Shown here: positions 25,102-33,381 of the stretch, piece after piece
How the letters are laid out: each line of letters begins with the position of its first letter
Numbering within the stretch: position 1 is the first letter of the stretch
Assembly: GCA_000752215.1 (NCBI GenBank)
Contig: CCFG01000010.1
Span: forward strand, 23,075 to 87,074
Direction of reading: 5' to 3'
Source of the DNA: a bacterium MS4
GTDB taxonomy: Bacteria; Bacillota; Clostridia; Oscillospirales; Acutalibacteraceae
DNA: 64,000 nt
Position numbers and translations under genes: made by a program
The notes under the pieces: generated by a model
Told to the model about the DNA's origin: nothing
Seen by the model: the letters and a program-made list of their open reading frames with translations, nothing else
Databases searched by the model: none

Positions 25102-25532
25102 GAGCGCCCTCCGTTTTCCGCGATATATTTTTCCTTCAGCTCCCGCAGGGTCAGACTGTCGGCCGTATCGGATATTGCCGCGGAAATCCGCACCCATACG
25201 TTCCGGCTGATACAGCTTGACCGTACCTTGCTTTTGCAGGCGGACAGGCTGCTCACGCACTCGACGGGCACCATATTGCCTTCCATCGCGCGAATAATTT
25301 TGCCGACGGTGATCTCGTCCTCCGGCTGATTCAGGACAAAACCGCCCTTCGCGCCGCGTATGGTGGACACCAGCCCGGCCTTTTTCAGACTGAAAAAGAT
25401 CTGCTCCATATATGCTGCCGACACCTGAATCCCCGAGGACAATTCCTTGATGCTCAGCAGCTTTTCATTGCCGAAGACCGCCAGATACAGCATTCCTTCC
25501 AGCGCGTAGCGGCTTTTTGTAGAAAGTTTCAT
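25098..25532 (-). CDS. Rrf2-family transcriptional regulator (IscR-like Cys triad)
   Basis: 144 aa. Starts MKLSTKSRYALEGMLYLA, helix-turn-helix LSSGIQVSAAYMEQIFFSLKKAG, wing RGAKGGFVLNQPEDEIT. Three Cys occur with even spacing in VECVSSLSACKSKVRSSC (C-x6-C-x6-C), like the 2Fe-2S-binding Cys of IscR, suggesting a cluster or thiol sensor. The ATG at 25532 has AAGGAG upstream. It is first of a two-gene operon with the other Rrf2 gene. Targets may include its own divergent neighbour cysK and the suf operon at 39-44 kb, but that is inference. Confidence 0.9.
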   Translation of the reverse strand: MKLSTKSRYALEGMLYLAVFGNEKLLSIKELSSGIQVSAAYMEQIFFSLKKAGLVSTIRGAKGGFVLNQPEDEITVGKIIRAMEGNMVPVECVSSLSACKSKVRSSCISRNVWVRISAAISDTADSLTLRELKEKYIAENGGRS

Positions 25533-25616
25533 AGGCCACTCCTTGTTTTGTAATTCCTTATTAAACATGATACTATGTTTTTACAATCGTTGCAATAAAA
25601 AATATTACTTTTCCTA

Positions 25617-25645
25617 TTGACATTATCATATATGGGTTCTATAAT
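25617..25645 (+). promoter_or_regulatory. Consensus promoter of the cysK transcript
   Basis: Perfect TTGACA, 17 bp, perfect TATAAT. The start near 25652 leaves a 170-nt leader with an operator-like palindrome and a small ORF. Confidence 0.92.
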
Positions 25646-25660
25646 AAAGTCAAATCGAAT

Positions 25661-25680
25661 ACATTACTAAATAGATATGT
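25661..25680 (+). promoter_or_regulatory. Candidate operator downstream of the cysK start site
   Basis: Imperfect palindrome ACATTACTA-AA-TAGATATGT (7 of 9 pairs), just after the predicted transcription start. It has the AT-rich character of Rrf2 sites, and two Rrf2 genes are divergent here. Confidence 0.35.
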
Positions 25681-25704
25681 TTAATATTGATTGGGGGAAT
25701 GTTG

Positions 25705-25806
25705 GTGAACCGGCTGTTCTTTCTTAGAGCGGGGCGCAATATTTATTGTTGCAGCTTGCCAAGCAGGTTGATGCCCCAAAAAAAGTTGTTACCTTTAATA
25801 TCATGA
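25705..25806 (+). CDS. Candidate cysteine leader peptide upstream of cysK
   Basis: GGGGGA is followed six bases later by GTG (25705; in-frame TTG and ATG lie just before). The 33-codon ORF reads MNRLFFLRAGRNIYCCSLPS, then RLMPQKKLLPLIS, and stops at 25806, 17 bases before the cysK start. It contains two adjacent Cys codons (TGT TGC, 25747-25752) in a gene leader for cysteine synthase. Ribosome stalling at these codons under cysteine shortage is the classical logic of attenuation leaders; Cys-rich leader peptides upstream of sulfur genes are known in Actinobacteria. No clear terminator was seen between it and cysK, so control may be translational. Confidence 0.5.
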   Translation: MNRLFFLRAGRNIYCCSLPSRLMPQKKLLPLIS

Positions 25807-25823
25807 ATTAAGGAGAGATGATT

Positions 25824-26750
25824 ATGTCTATCGCTAAAAATTTAACCGAATTGATTGGAAACACTCCGCTTTTGGAACTGACGAATTATGAAAAGGAAAA
25901 AGGTCTGGAAGCAACCGTTGCGGCAAAGCTGGAATATTTCAATCCTCTTTCTTCCGTTAAGGACAGAATCGGCTACGCGCTGATCAAGGACGCGGAGGAC
26001 AAAGGGCTTATCAATAAAGATACCACCATCATTGAGCCGACCAGCGGCAACACCGGCGTCGGCCTTGCCTTTGTCGCGGCGGCAAAGGGCTACCGCCTGA
26101 TCCTTGCCATGCCGGAAACCATGAGCGTTGAGCGCCGCAGGCTGGTTGCCGCTCTGGGAGCCGAGCTGGTTCTTACCGAAGGCGCCAAAGGCATGAAAGG
26201 CGCGATTGCGAAGGCGGATGAGCTTGCGAAGGAAATTCCGAATTCCTATATTCCCGGCCAGTTTGTGAACCCGGCGAACCCGAAGATTCACCGTGAGACG
26301 ACCGGACCCGAAGTCTGGCGCGATACCGACGGAAAAGTCGATATTTTTGTTGCCGGTATCGGAACGGGCGGCACCATTACCGGTGTCGGCGAATACCTGA
26401 AATCCCAGAATCCGAACGTGAAGATCGTCGGCGTGGAGCCCGCTTCTTCTCCGGTTATCAGCGAAGGCAAATCCGGCCCTCATAAGATTCAGGGCATCGG
26501 CGCGGGCTTTGTTCCGGACATTCTGAACACGGACATTCTGGATGAAGTGATTACTGTTGCCAATGAGGACGCTTTTGCAACCACCAAGCACCTCGCTTCC
26601 AGCGAAGGACTGCTCGTCGGTATCTCCTCCGGCGCCGCCGCGTTTGCAGCGACCCAGCTTGCAAAACGCCCGGAAAATAAAGGGAAACTGATTGTGGCGC
26701 TGCTGCCGGATACCGGTGAACGCTACCTCTCCACAGGCGTTTTCGACTGA
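25824..26750 (+). CDS. cysK: Cysteine synthase (O-acetylserine sulfhydrylase)
   Basis: 308 aa PLP enzyme. Makes L-cysteine from O-acetyl-L-serine and sulfide in the cytosol. The PLP Lys lies in [15 protein letters not shown], the substrate loop is [13 protein letters not shown], the PLP-phosphate loop is [15 protein letters not shown], and SSGAAAFAA follows near the end. It is the normal CysK length. The ATG at 25824 is eight bases after AAGGAG; an ATG at 25818 lies too near it. Divergent Rrf2 regulators, an operator-like palindrome and a Cys-Cys leader ORF suggest layered control by cysteine supply. It ends in a bidirectional terminator. Confidence 0.96.
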   Translation: MSIAKNLTELIGNTPLLELTNYEKEKGLEATVAAKLEYFNPLSSVKDRIGYALIKDAEDKGLINKDTTIIEPTSGNTGVGLAFVAAAKGYRLILAMPETMSVERRRLVAALGAELVLTEGAKGMKGAIAKADELAKEIPNSYIPGQFVNPANPKIHRETTGPEVWRDTDGKVDIFVAGIGTGGTITGVGEYLKSQNPNVKIVGVEPASSPVISEGKSGPHKIQGIGAGFVPDILNTDILDEVITVANEDAFATTKHLASSEGLLVGISSGAAAFAATQLAKRPENKGKLIVALLPDTGERYLSTGVFD

Positions 26751-26783
26751 TTCATACCCCCAAGTATCCATATACATTACCAG

Positions 26784-26823
26784 GAAGCTGCGGCAGATTT
26801 CATTCGTCTGCCGCAGCTTCTTT
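26784..26823. terminator. Bidirectional terminator shared by cysK and the VanW gene
   Basis: A 14-bp perfect stem GAAGCTGCGGCAGA / TCTGCCGCAGCTTC with a 9-nt loop. The VanW stop codon lies in the loop, so half of the stem is coding. Confidence 0.85.
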
Positions 26824-27654
26824 GTCTCCGGCTTCCAGAAACGGGGCGTACATCATGATCGCGTGGTTTTCGCAAAGATAGTCGTCCTGCAATACGGTGC
26901 CGTCGGGCCGGAAGGCTTTCCGGTACAGCACGTTGTTCCGGGTGTAGCCGCCCCAGTATTCGTGTGTGATATGATGCTCCCTTTCGTACACCTCATAGGT
27001 GCAGTACGGCTCTGCGGAAGAGCGCCACTGCCCTTGGAGCTCGGTATCCGTGACCCGCAGGCAAAGCTGAAAAGTCGCGGAGGTCTCGTTTTTGATCATC
27101 AGGTCCCGGTAATTGTAGAAACAGGTCGCGCCGCTGCCGAACGGCTGTGTGCGGCCGGAGTCCGGGAATACGTCGTAGCTGTGGCGGTAGCGCTCTGTAA
27201 CGGTCAGCCCGGTATGCAGCGTCATCCAGTAAATCAGATTGGAAAGCTGGCAGAGCCCGCCGCCGATTCCCCGCTGTACCGTGCCGCAGAACAGCACCAT
27301 GCCTTCCAGGTAGCCCTTGCGGCGCGTTGGCCTGCCGATCGCTTTCCAATAGGAAAGCGTTTCTCCCGGGCGGAGCAGAATGCCGTCCAGCTTTTCGGCG
27401 GCCAGCTTCAGGTTGGTGATTTTATGATACTGCAGCTGCATGTCGACATCCTTCAGGCTGCGCAGCAGCGGGGTCGCGTGGGCAAAGCAAAGACAGGGCA
27501 GGGGGGCGCGGCTGAACGTGAGGGCGAATTGCCCGGCATTCAGCATCCACTTGAAATACCTTTTCAGGGTATAATATTTTACGCCGCAAAATAAGCGCAG
27601 CCTTGTGCGCTTTTTGGGGAATAATTGATTTGCGGGAGCGTAAGGATTTTTCAT
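26800..27654 (-). CDS. VanW family protein
   Basis: 284 aa. The VanW domain (PF04294) is marked by LDGILLRPGETLSYWKAIG, GIGGGLCQLSNLIYWMTLHTGL and ERYRHSYDVFPD. VanW was named from vancomycin-resistance clusters, but its function is unknown and most homologues, like this one, lie far from resistance genes. No signal peptide is obvious; the N-terminus is basic. The ATG at 27654 is seven bases after GGGG; an ATG two codons upstream (27660) is nearly adjacent to it. The C-terminal EAAADE is encoded by the terminator stem. No operon partner. Confidence 0.88.
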   Translation of the reverse strand: MKNPYAPANQLFPKKRTRLRLFCGVKYYTLKRYFKWMLNAGQFALTFSRAPLPCLCFAHATPLLRSLKDVDMQLQYHKITNLKLAAEKLDGILLRPGETLSYWKAIGRPTRRKGYLEGMVLFCGTVQRGIGGGLCQLSNLIYWMTLHTGLTVTERYRHSYDVFPDSGRTQPFGSGATCFYNYRDLMIKNETSATFQLCLRVTDTELQGQWRSSAEPYCTYEVYEREHHITHEYWGGYTRNNVLYRKAFRPDGTVLQDDYLCENHAIMMYAPFLEAGDKEAAADE

Positions 27655-27793
27655 CTTCATACCCCATCCATCTTATCATTATAATTTCATTATTGCATAA
27701 AAACACTGTTCCTGCAAGCATGATCTGTGATACAATAAAGCCATCCCGTTCTGCGGTTTTCCGCGGGGAATTGTATCAAACGATCGTTGAACG

Positions 27794-27825
27794 GTCACAA
27801 AGTCTTCACAATGATCTTTTATAAT
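27794..27825 (+). promoter_or_regulatory. Candidate regulated promoter of the two-component operon
   Basis: A perfect TATAAT (27820-27825) has no good -35, but direct repeats GTCACA (27794) and TTCACA (27805) lie 11 bp apart upstream, the spacing used by OmpR/PhoP-family regulators. Autoregulation is plausible. The rest of the gap 27655-27793 shows nothing recognisable. Confidence 0.4.
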
Positions 27826-27865
27826 AATGATGTATAAATTGAAGGAAAAAGCGGAGGCGGACAGC

Positions 27866-28558
27866 TTGTATCATATTTTAGTAGTGGACGACGAGGAAAA
27901 GATCAGAGAACTGATTAAAAAATATGCCACGTTTGAGGGACATACCGTCACCGAGGCCGGGGACGGTATGGAGGCGGTTTCCATCTGCCGCAGCCACCCC
28001 AACGATTTCGATATCATCCTGATGGACGTCATGATGCCGGAGCTGGACGGGTTTTCCGCCGTACGGGAAATCCGCAAATACAGCACCACACCCGTCCTGA
28101 TGCTCAGCGCGCGGGGCGAAGAATACGACAAAATCCACGGGTTTGAGCTGGGGATCGACGACTATGTCGTCAAGCCGTTTTCCCCGAAGGAGCTGATGCT
28201 GCGGATTCACGCCATCATCAAGCGCGCCAGCCCGGAAAGCGCCGCGGCTCAGAAGGAGGTACAGCGGTTTGAGGGCCTGACCGTCGACTTTACGGGGCGG
28301 ATCGTCACCGTGGACGGGGAAAAGGTCGACCTGTCCCCCAAGGAGTACGACCTTCTTTTCTATCTTGTCAACAATAAGAACATTGCTTTGACGCGGGAAA
28401 AGCTGATTACCAATGTGTGGGGCTATGATTTTTACGGGGACGACCGTACGCTGGATACCCATATCAAGCTGCTTCGCCGCAGCCTGAAGCAATACAGCAA
28501 GTTCATTGTCACGTTACGAGGGGTGGGGTACCGCTTTGAAGTTGAAAGAACACTTTGA
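27866..28558 (+). CDS. OmpR-family response regulator
   Basis: 230 aa. Receiver domain with acidic pocket ILVVDDEEK, phospho-acceptor Asp in IILMDVMMPELDG, Thr/Ser switch in VLMLSARGEEYD and Lys in DYVVKPFSPKEL; then a C-terminal winged helix (LSPKEYDLLFYLVNNKN to VTLRGVGYRFEVE). The start is TTG at 27866, eight bases after GGAGG; the frame extends 13 codons upstream without a site. The histidine kinase gene begins inside its 3' end. Input signal unknown; the upstream 11-bp repeats suggest PhoP/PhoB-like binding and autoregulation. Confidence 0.94.
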   Translation: MYHILVVDDEEKIRELIKKYATFEGHTVTEAGDGMEAVSICRSHPNDFDIILMDVMMPELDGFSAVREIRKYSTTPVLMLSARGEEYDKIHGFELGIDDYVVKPFSPKELMLRIHAIIKRASPESAAAQKEVQRFEGLTVDFTGRIVTVDGEKVDLSPKEYDLLFYLVNNKNIALTREKLITNVWGYDFYGDDRTLDTHIKLLRRSLKQYSKFIVTLRGVGYRFEVERTL

Positions 28559-29966
28559 GCGCATCGGAATCAAATGGCGCATTTTTGCCTCTTTCGCCGG
28601 TTTTACGGCAGTGATCCTGGTCCTGCTGTGGGTGTTTCAGGTGGTCTTTCTGAACAGCTTCTATAAAGCCATCAAAACCCGGGAAATCAGGACGTCCGCC
28701 CAGACGATCGCAAAAAATATCGATTCCGGCGACCTGTCCGCAACGGTGCAGAGCCTTTCGCAGAGAAACCAGATGTGCATTATTGTCTCCGACCAGAACG
28801 GAGTGATCTACTATAAGGAAGATTCCCTGCCGAACAGCGTCATCAGCCGCCTGAGCCTTTTCAATCTTGCACAGGTCTACGCCGTGACGAAAGCGCAGGG
28901 CGGTACTTATTTTGAGCGGTTGACGCGCGATTTCAGCGTGGAAAATTATCAGCGCAGGCTTGAGCCGCCGCGCGCGGAAAGTATTATCTACGCGCAGATT
29001 GTGGAGAAAAAGGACGGCACCCGTCAAATGGTACTGCTCAATTCCACCATTTCGCCGATCGATTCCACCGTAAACACCCTGCGGGTTCAGCTTGTCTGCA
29101 TCACCGTTGTCATGCTGATCCTGTCTCTTCTGCTTGCGCTGTTCCTGTCCAAAAAGATCTCGAAGCCGATCATCAAAATCAACGAGGCGGCAAAGGTCCT
29201 CGGTACCGGGAAATACGACGTATCCTTCGATGAGACGGGCTACAGGGAGATATCGGAGCTGGGCCAGACCCTGAACTACGCGGCAAAGGAGCTTTCCAAA
29301 ACGGAGGCGCTTCGCCGGGACCTGATCGCGAATATCTCCCACGACCTGCGAACGCCGCTGACCATGATTACCGGCTACAGCGAGGTCATGCGCGATCTGC
29401 CCGGGGAAAACACCCCGGAAAACGTACAGATCATCATTGACGAAGCCACGCGCCTGACCACGCTGGTCAACGACGTTCTCGATATTTCCAAGCTGCAGTC
29501 CGGCACACAGCCGCTCAGCACGGCCGATTTCAATCTGACGCAGAGCATCCGGACGATTCTGCAGCGCTATTCCAAGCTGACGGATTACAACATTACCTTT
29601 CACGCCGATGAGGACGTGACGGTCAACGCCGACGAGCTGAAAATTTCCCAGGTTGTCTACAATCTGGTGAACAATGCCATCACCTACACCGGGAACGATA
29701 AGGTTGTTGAAATTACGCAGCTGGTGCGGGACGGCAGGGTGAAAATTTCTGTCCGCGACACCGGCGAAGGGATTCCGGAGGACAAACTCAACGATATCTG
29801 GGACCGTTACTATAAGGTAGACAAAGCCCATAAGCGCGCCCAGATCGGCACGGGGCTGGGACTTTCCATTGTAAAGTCCATCCTCGATATGCACGGCGGC
29901 GCGTACGGCGTGCAGAGCCAGGAGGGCAGCGGAAGCGTTTTCTGGTTTGAGCTGGAAATTTTATAA
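28536..29966 (+). CDS. Membrane sensor histidine kinase
   Basis: 476 aa. Membrane helix near residues 12-38, an extracytoplasmic sensor domain of about 140 residues, a second helix (VCITVVMLILSLLLALFL), a HAMP domain (SKPIIKINEAAKVLG), HisKA dimerisation with phospho-His in NISHDLRTPLTMITGYSE, and an HATPase domain with N box VYNLVNNAITYT, G1 DTGEGIPED and G2 GTGLGLSIVK. The start is TTG at 28536, seven bases after GGGGTGGGG, overlapping the regulator gene by 23 bp. It phosphorylates the partner regulator in response to an envelope signal not evident here. Confidence 0.93.
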   Translation: MKLKEHFERIGIKWRIFASFAGFTAVILVLLWVFQVVFLNSFYKAIKTREIRTSAQTIAKNIDSGDLSATVQSLSQRNQMCIIVSDQNGVIYYKEDSLPNSVISRLSLFNLAQVYAVTKAQGGTYFERLTRDFSVENYQRRLEPPRAESIIYAQIVEKKDGTRQMVLLNSTISPIDSTVNTLRVQLVCITVVMLILSLLLALFLSKKISKPIIKINEAAKVLGTGKYDVSFDETGYREISELGQTLNYAAKELSKTEALRRDLIANISHDLRTPLTMITGYSEVMRDLPGENTPENVQIIIDEATRLTTLVNDVLDISKLQSGTQPLSTADFNLTQSIRTILQRYSKLTDYNITFHADEDVTVNADELKISQVVYNLVNNAITYTGNDKVVEITQLVRDGRVKISVRDTGEGIPEDKLNDIWDRYYKVDKAHKRAQIGTGLGLSIVKSILDMHGGAYGVQSQEGSGSVFWFELEIL

Positions 29967-29971
29967 TATCC

Positions 29972-30000
29972 ATTCTCCCCCGCTGTCGGCGGGGGAGAAT
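29972..30000. repeat. Hairpin sharing the core of the dispersed repeat (copy D)
   Basis: ATTCTCCCCCGC and GCGGGGGAGAAT, 12-bp perfect arms, 5-nt loop, right after the kinase stop. The arms share TTCTCCCCCGC with copies A and B, but the flanks do not match beyond CGTTGC. It may be a solo core or a terminator, though only weak T residues follow. Confidence 0.6.
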
Positions 30001-30147
30001 TTCGTTGCGGCCCTTTCTGTAAAATCGGGAGCTGTGTTTATTCCGCCTGAAATCCGTCAATTTTCATTTATGAACGGTGCCGATTCCAAGAGGAATTGCT
30101 GTAAAAAGCAGGGCGATCATGGTATAATAAAAAAAGGAGGCGATGGA

Positions 30148-31104
30148 ATGGATATATCGGTCATCGGCTGCGGAAGATGGGGCAGCTTCCTGGCATGGTA
30201 TCTTGACAGATTAAATCATCGTATTACCCTCTATGGGCGCGCGGGCTCTCAGAAAATGAACACGCTTCTCGAGACGCGTACCAATGGACTGGTTACATTG
30301 AATAAAGGGATCGTTCTTTCGGAAAATCTCGCCGAAACGGTGGGCACTGCGGAAATCCTAGTGGTTTCCATCGGGGCGCAGAGCTTTCGCTCGCTGATGC
30401 GGGAGCTGTCCGCGTTCAGCCTGAGCGGCAAAACGATTGTGCTGTGCATGAAAGGGCTGGAAGCGGAAACGGGCAGGCGGCTAACGCAGATTGTAGAGGA
30501 ATACGCGCCGAAGGTGCCCTGTGCCATTTGGGTCGGGCCGGGACATGTGCAGAATTTCGTAAGGGGAATCCCCAACTGCATGGTCATTGACAGCCACAGC
30601 ATGGAGATCAAGGAATATCTGGTCAAGGCGTTTTCAAGCGATTTGATCCGCTTTTATTACGGGACCGACCTGCTGGGCAACGAGGTGGGCGCGGCCGCCA
30701 AAAATGTCATCGGCATTGCGGGCGGAATGCTGGACGGGCTGAACCGTACCGCGCTGAAGGGCGCTCTGATGTCCCGCGGGACAAGGGAGATCGCGCGACT
30801 GATCCAGGCGATGGGCGGCAATGAAATTACCGCTTACGGCCTCAGCCATCTGGGCGATTACGAGGCGACCGTCTTTTCCGACTTCAGCCATAACCGCAGG
30901 TTCGGCGAGCTGTTCGTCAGGGGAGAAAACTACGGCGAGCTGGCCGAGGGGGTGGCAACCACCACGGCGCTTTTGAGGCTGGGGGAAGAGTACCGGGTGG
31001 AACTGCCGATCTGCCGCGCGGTGGATGTGGTGATCAACGGGAAGAAGGAGCCGAAAACGGTGCTTTCGGATTTGTTCCTGCGCAGTCTGAAAATGGAGTT
31101 TTGA
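30148..31104 (+). CDS. gpsA: NAD(P)-dependent glycerol-3-phosphate dehydrogenase
   Basis: 318 aa, of usual GpsA length. Reduces dihydroxyacetone phosphate to sn-glycerol-3-phosphate for phospholipid synthesis. Rossmann motif ISVIGCGRWGSFLAWYL, the IPNCMVID region, and the catalytic Lys in GNEVGAAAKNVIGIAGGMLDGL. It differs from the commonest GpsA pattern (GSWGTALA at the N-terminus), so a divergent paralogue is possible. The ATG at 30148 is seven bases after AAAGGAGG. A TATAAT at 30123-30128 may serve as -10. The window also encodes a glycerol-1-phosphate dehydrogenase of opposite stereochemistry. Confidence 0.85.
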   Translation: MDISVIGCGRWGSFLAWYLDRLNHRITLYGRAGSQKMNTLLETRTNGLVTLNKGIVLSENLAETVGTAEILVVSIGAQSFRSLMRELSAFSLSGKTIVLCMKGLEAETGRRLTQIVEEYAPKVPCAIWVGPGHVQNFVRGIPNCMVIDSHSMEIKEYLVKAFSSDLIRFYYGTDLLGNEVGAAAKNVIGIAGGMLDGLNRTALKGALMSRGTREIARLIQAMGGNEITAYGLSHLGDYEATVFSDFSHNRRFGELFVRGENYGELAEGVATTTALLRLGEEYRVELPICRAVDVVINGKKEPKTVLSDLFLRSLKMEF

Positions 31105-31190
31105 CCTTTGTTTACCGGTTGGCTATCCAAATGAGACTGCTATATGCGCAGGAATCGGCAGAGGTCTGCACGCAGGGGAAAGGATTTCAG

Positions 31191-31925
31191 ATGATGCTTG
31201 ATATATGCAGGATTGCGCCATTCTTTTCAGAATGGGACGAAACCTTGATCTGGTCATGCTTACAGGGATGCATGGGATATGCAATTGCCGATGATGAGGA
31301 AAATCCGTCGGCGGCTCAGATTGTGGTAGGAGATTTTTGCTTCTATGCGGGAACGCCGGACGGTGGCCTTGTGGCTAAGGCGGCGGCGCCGATTATCACA
31401 CCCAAAGACGAAAAATGGAATCCGTTTATTGAAGCCGTTTGGGGAGACCGGGTGGAAAGGACATGCAGATATGCAATGAAAAAGCAGCCCGACGCTTTCG
31501 ACACTGAAAGGCTGACTCAATACGCAGAGTCTTTGGGAAAAGAGTATGAGCTCAAAATGTTTGATGAGGGAGTCTATGGTCTTGTCGCTTTGGAGAACTG
31601 GTCGAAAGATTTCTGCTCGCAATTTATAGATTACAGTGATTATCATAAAAGAGGTCTTGGCGTTGCAGCAATTTATCAGGGCAAGCCGGTCTCCGGGGCT
31701 TCCTCCTATACTGTTTATCACGGCGGAATAGAAATTGAAATTGACACAAAGCCTGAATTCCGGGGAAAAGGACTTGCTACGGCCTGCGGTGCGAGGCTGA
31801 TTTTAGAATGTCTCAGTCGCGGTTTGTATCCAAGCTGGGACGCGCATGACTTACGCTCCGTTGCGCTGGCAGAAAAGCTGGGGTACCAAATGGATCATCC
31901 ATATACCGTCTATATCAAAAAATGA
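31191..31925 (+). CDS. GNAT-family acetyltransferase (GNAT_acetyltr type)
   Basis: 244 aa. Transfers an acyl group from CoA to an amine; substrate unknown. The N-terminal half shows the pattern of the PF12746-type family (LIWSCLQGCMGYAIADD, QIVVGDFCFYAGTPD). The C-terminal half is the GNAT fold with the CoA-binding motif EIEIDTKPEFRGKGLATACGARLI and the strand SVALAEKLGYQ. The ATG at 31191 is seven bases after AAAGG; an in-frame ATG at 31131 lacks a site. It lies 86 bp after gpsA and a terminator follows. Codon use and AT content are a little higher than those of neighbours. Confidence 0.85.
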   Translation: MMLDICRIAPFFSEWDETLIWSCLQGCMGYAIADDEENPSAAQIVVGDFCFYAGTPDGGLVAKAAAPIITPKDEKWNPFIEAVWGDRVERTCRYAMKKQPDAFDTERLTQYAESLGKEYELKMFDEGVYGLVALENWSKDFCSQFIDYSDYHKRGLGVAAIYQGKPVSGASSYTVYHGGIEIEIDTKPEFRGKGLATACGARLILECLSRGLYPSWDAHDLRSVALAEKLGYQMDHPYTVYIKK

Positions 31926-31974
31926 TGGTTTTTTCGTGAGTGCTGTAAGAGACAGTAGCAATTTGAATTTTTCA

Positions 31975-32020
31975 GGGCGGGGCGGCTTCTTTCTGAATGG
32001 AGCCTGCCCGCTCTTTTCTT
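31975..32020 (+). terminator. Terminator after the GNAT gene
   Basis: GGGCGGGGCGGCT pairs imperfectly with AGCCTGCCCGCTC, followed by TTTTCTT. Confidence 0.7.
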
Positions 32021-32107
32021 GTATGCCGGAAGGTTTGCAAACAGAAAATCCGGCTGTTCATGTGATTTGGCAGAATGGCCTGTTTTTTAAATATTTCAGG
32101 GATAAAG

Positions 32108-32136
32108 TTGACAAATTTAGTATATAATTTTACAAT
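32108..32136 (+). promoter_or_regulatory. Promoter of the Mrp/NBP35 gene
   Basis: TTGACA (32108-32113), 17 bp, TACAAT (32131-32136). A small CTGCGG-TTTG-CCGCAG hairpin (32160-32175) lies in the leader. Confidence 0.72.
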
Positions 32137-32204
32137 ATATCTGTTCTATGGATTGGATTCTGCGGTTTGCCGCAGATCGTATTTTGAAATGAAGGATGAT
32201 TATC

Positions 32205-33050
32205 ATGAGCGAAGAAAATTGTACGCATAACTGCGATTCCTGCGGCGAGGACTGCCCTTCCCGCGCTGCCGGCCCGGCCGATTTTCTGGAAGCCCCAAAC
32301 GCAATGAGCAAAATCAATAAAGTGATCGGTGTAGTCAGCGGCAAAGGCGGCGTAGGCAAAAGCATGGTGACCTCCATGCTGGCCGTCCTTCTCAACCGCC
32401 GCGGCAGCCACACCGCCATCCTCGATGCGGATGTAACCGGCCCTTCCATCCCCAAAGCCTTCGGTCTTCACCAGAAGGCCATGGGAAGCGAACTCGGCCT
32501 GCTTCCGGTCAAAAGCAAGACCGGTATCGACGTCATGTCCGTCAACCTTTTGCTGGATGAGGAAACGGCTCCGGTTGTCTGGCGCGGCCCGATCATCGCG
32601 AATACCGTCAAGCAGTTCTGGACGGACGTGATCTGGACGGACGTGGACTACATGTTTGTCGATATGCCTCCGGGAACCGGCGACGTGCCGCTGACCGTGT
32701 TCCAGTCCATCCCGCTGGACGGCATCATCATTGTCACCTCCCCGCAGGAGCTTGTTTCCATGATTGTGGCCAAAGCGGTGAACATGGCGAAAATGATGAA
32801 TGTGCCGATTGTCGGCATTGTGGAAAATATGAGCTATGTCAAGTGCCCGGACTGCGGCAGGATCATCAAGCCCTTCGGCGAGAGCCATGTGGAAGAGATC
32901 GCCGCAAAATTCGGTCTGAAGGTCCTGGGCAAGTGTCCGCTTGACCCCGAGGTCGCAAAAAACTGTGATTCCGGGCTGGTCGAACTGGTCAACGCGCAGT
33001 GGCTGGAAGCCGCCGCCGACGCGGTCGAGCAGCAGCCGGCAAAGTCTTAA
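32205..33050 (+). CDS. Mrp/NBP35-family Fe-S carrier ATPase
   Basis: 281 aa. P-loop NTPase that carries and transfers iron-sulfur clusters. The N-terminus has four clustered Cys, NCTHNCDSCGEDCPS, as in NBP35-type proteins; the deviant Walker A is VVSGKGGVGKSMVTSM; the switch region is DMPPGTGDVPLTVFQ; and the CxxC that holds a bridging cluster is VKCPDCGRII. The ATG at 32205 is eight bases after GAAGG. It fits functionally with the suf operon 7 kb away, though it is separately transcribed from its own promoter. Confidence 0.92.
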   Translation: MSEENCTHNCDSCGEDCPSRAAGPADFLEAPNAMSKINKVIGVVSGKGGVGKSMVTSMLAVLLNRRGSHTAILDADVTGPSIPKAFGLHQKAMGSELGLLPVKSKTGIDVMSVNLLLDEETAPVVWRGPIIANTVKQFWTDVIWTDVDYMFVDMPPGTGDVPLTVFQSIPLDGIIIVTSPQELVSMIVAKAVNMAKMMNVPIVGIVENMSYVKCPDCGRIIKPFGESHVEEIAAKFGLKVLGKCPLDPEVAKNCDSGLVELVNAQWLEAAADAVEQQPAKS

Positions 33051-33124
33051 TCATCGCGTATAAAAGGAATATCTGCCCTTATCAAACTGATTTTACAGCG
33101 GCTCCCACAGAGAAATTCGTTCCA

Positions 33125-33169
33125 TTGCCTTCTCCTGCTTTCGGCGGGGGGAGGCAATGTTCTTTTTTG
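33125..33169 (+). terminator. Terminator after the Mrp gene
   Basis: A long stem ATTGCCTTCTCCTGC / GGCGGGGGGAGGCAAT with several G:T pairs, followed by TTCTTTTTT. Confidence 0.75.
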
Positions 33170-33287
33170 CCCTTCCTTCAAGCTGTCGCTGGTTTGGAGC
33201 GGGCATTTTTTATGTGTCATAACTTGCCAGAATCCGGTAAATATATGGATAGTCTGTAAACAATGCGTTAAAAATGAAAAAAGGGTC

Positions 33288-33315
33288 TTGATTTATTGAA
33301 AAGATTGCGTATAAT
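33288..33315 (+). promoter_or_regulatory. Promoter of the MarR-ABC exporter operon
   Basis: TTGATT, 16 bp, perfect TATAAT, in the 331-bp gap between the Mrp gene and marR. Confidence 0.65.
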
Positions 33316-33326
33316 AATGTTTCATG

Positions 33327-33336
33327 TAGTTAACTA
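33327..33336 (+). promoter_or_regulatory. Candidate MarR operator
   Basis: The perfect palindrome TAGTTAACTA lies a few bases after the predicted transcription start of the marR operon, a usual position for autorepression by a MarR protein. Confidence 0.45.
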
Positions 33337-33381
33337 TTAATGTACTTAATATTCGTGGATGGAACAAAGGAGAGCGAATGT

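Noticed and set aside
28509-29894. A 461-codon minus-strand ORF opposite the histidine kinase gene
   Set aside because: Shadow ORF; the plus strand has all kinase motifs.
32108-32128. TTGACA paired with TATAAT before the Mrp gene
   Set aside because: That TATAAT is only 9 bp from TTGACA; the TACAAT at 17 bp was used instead.
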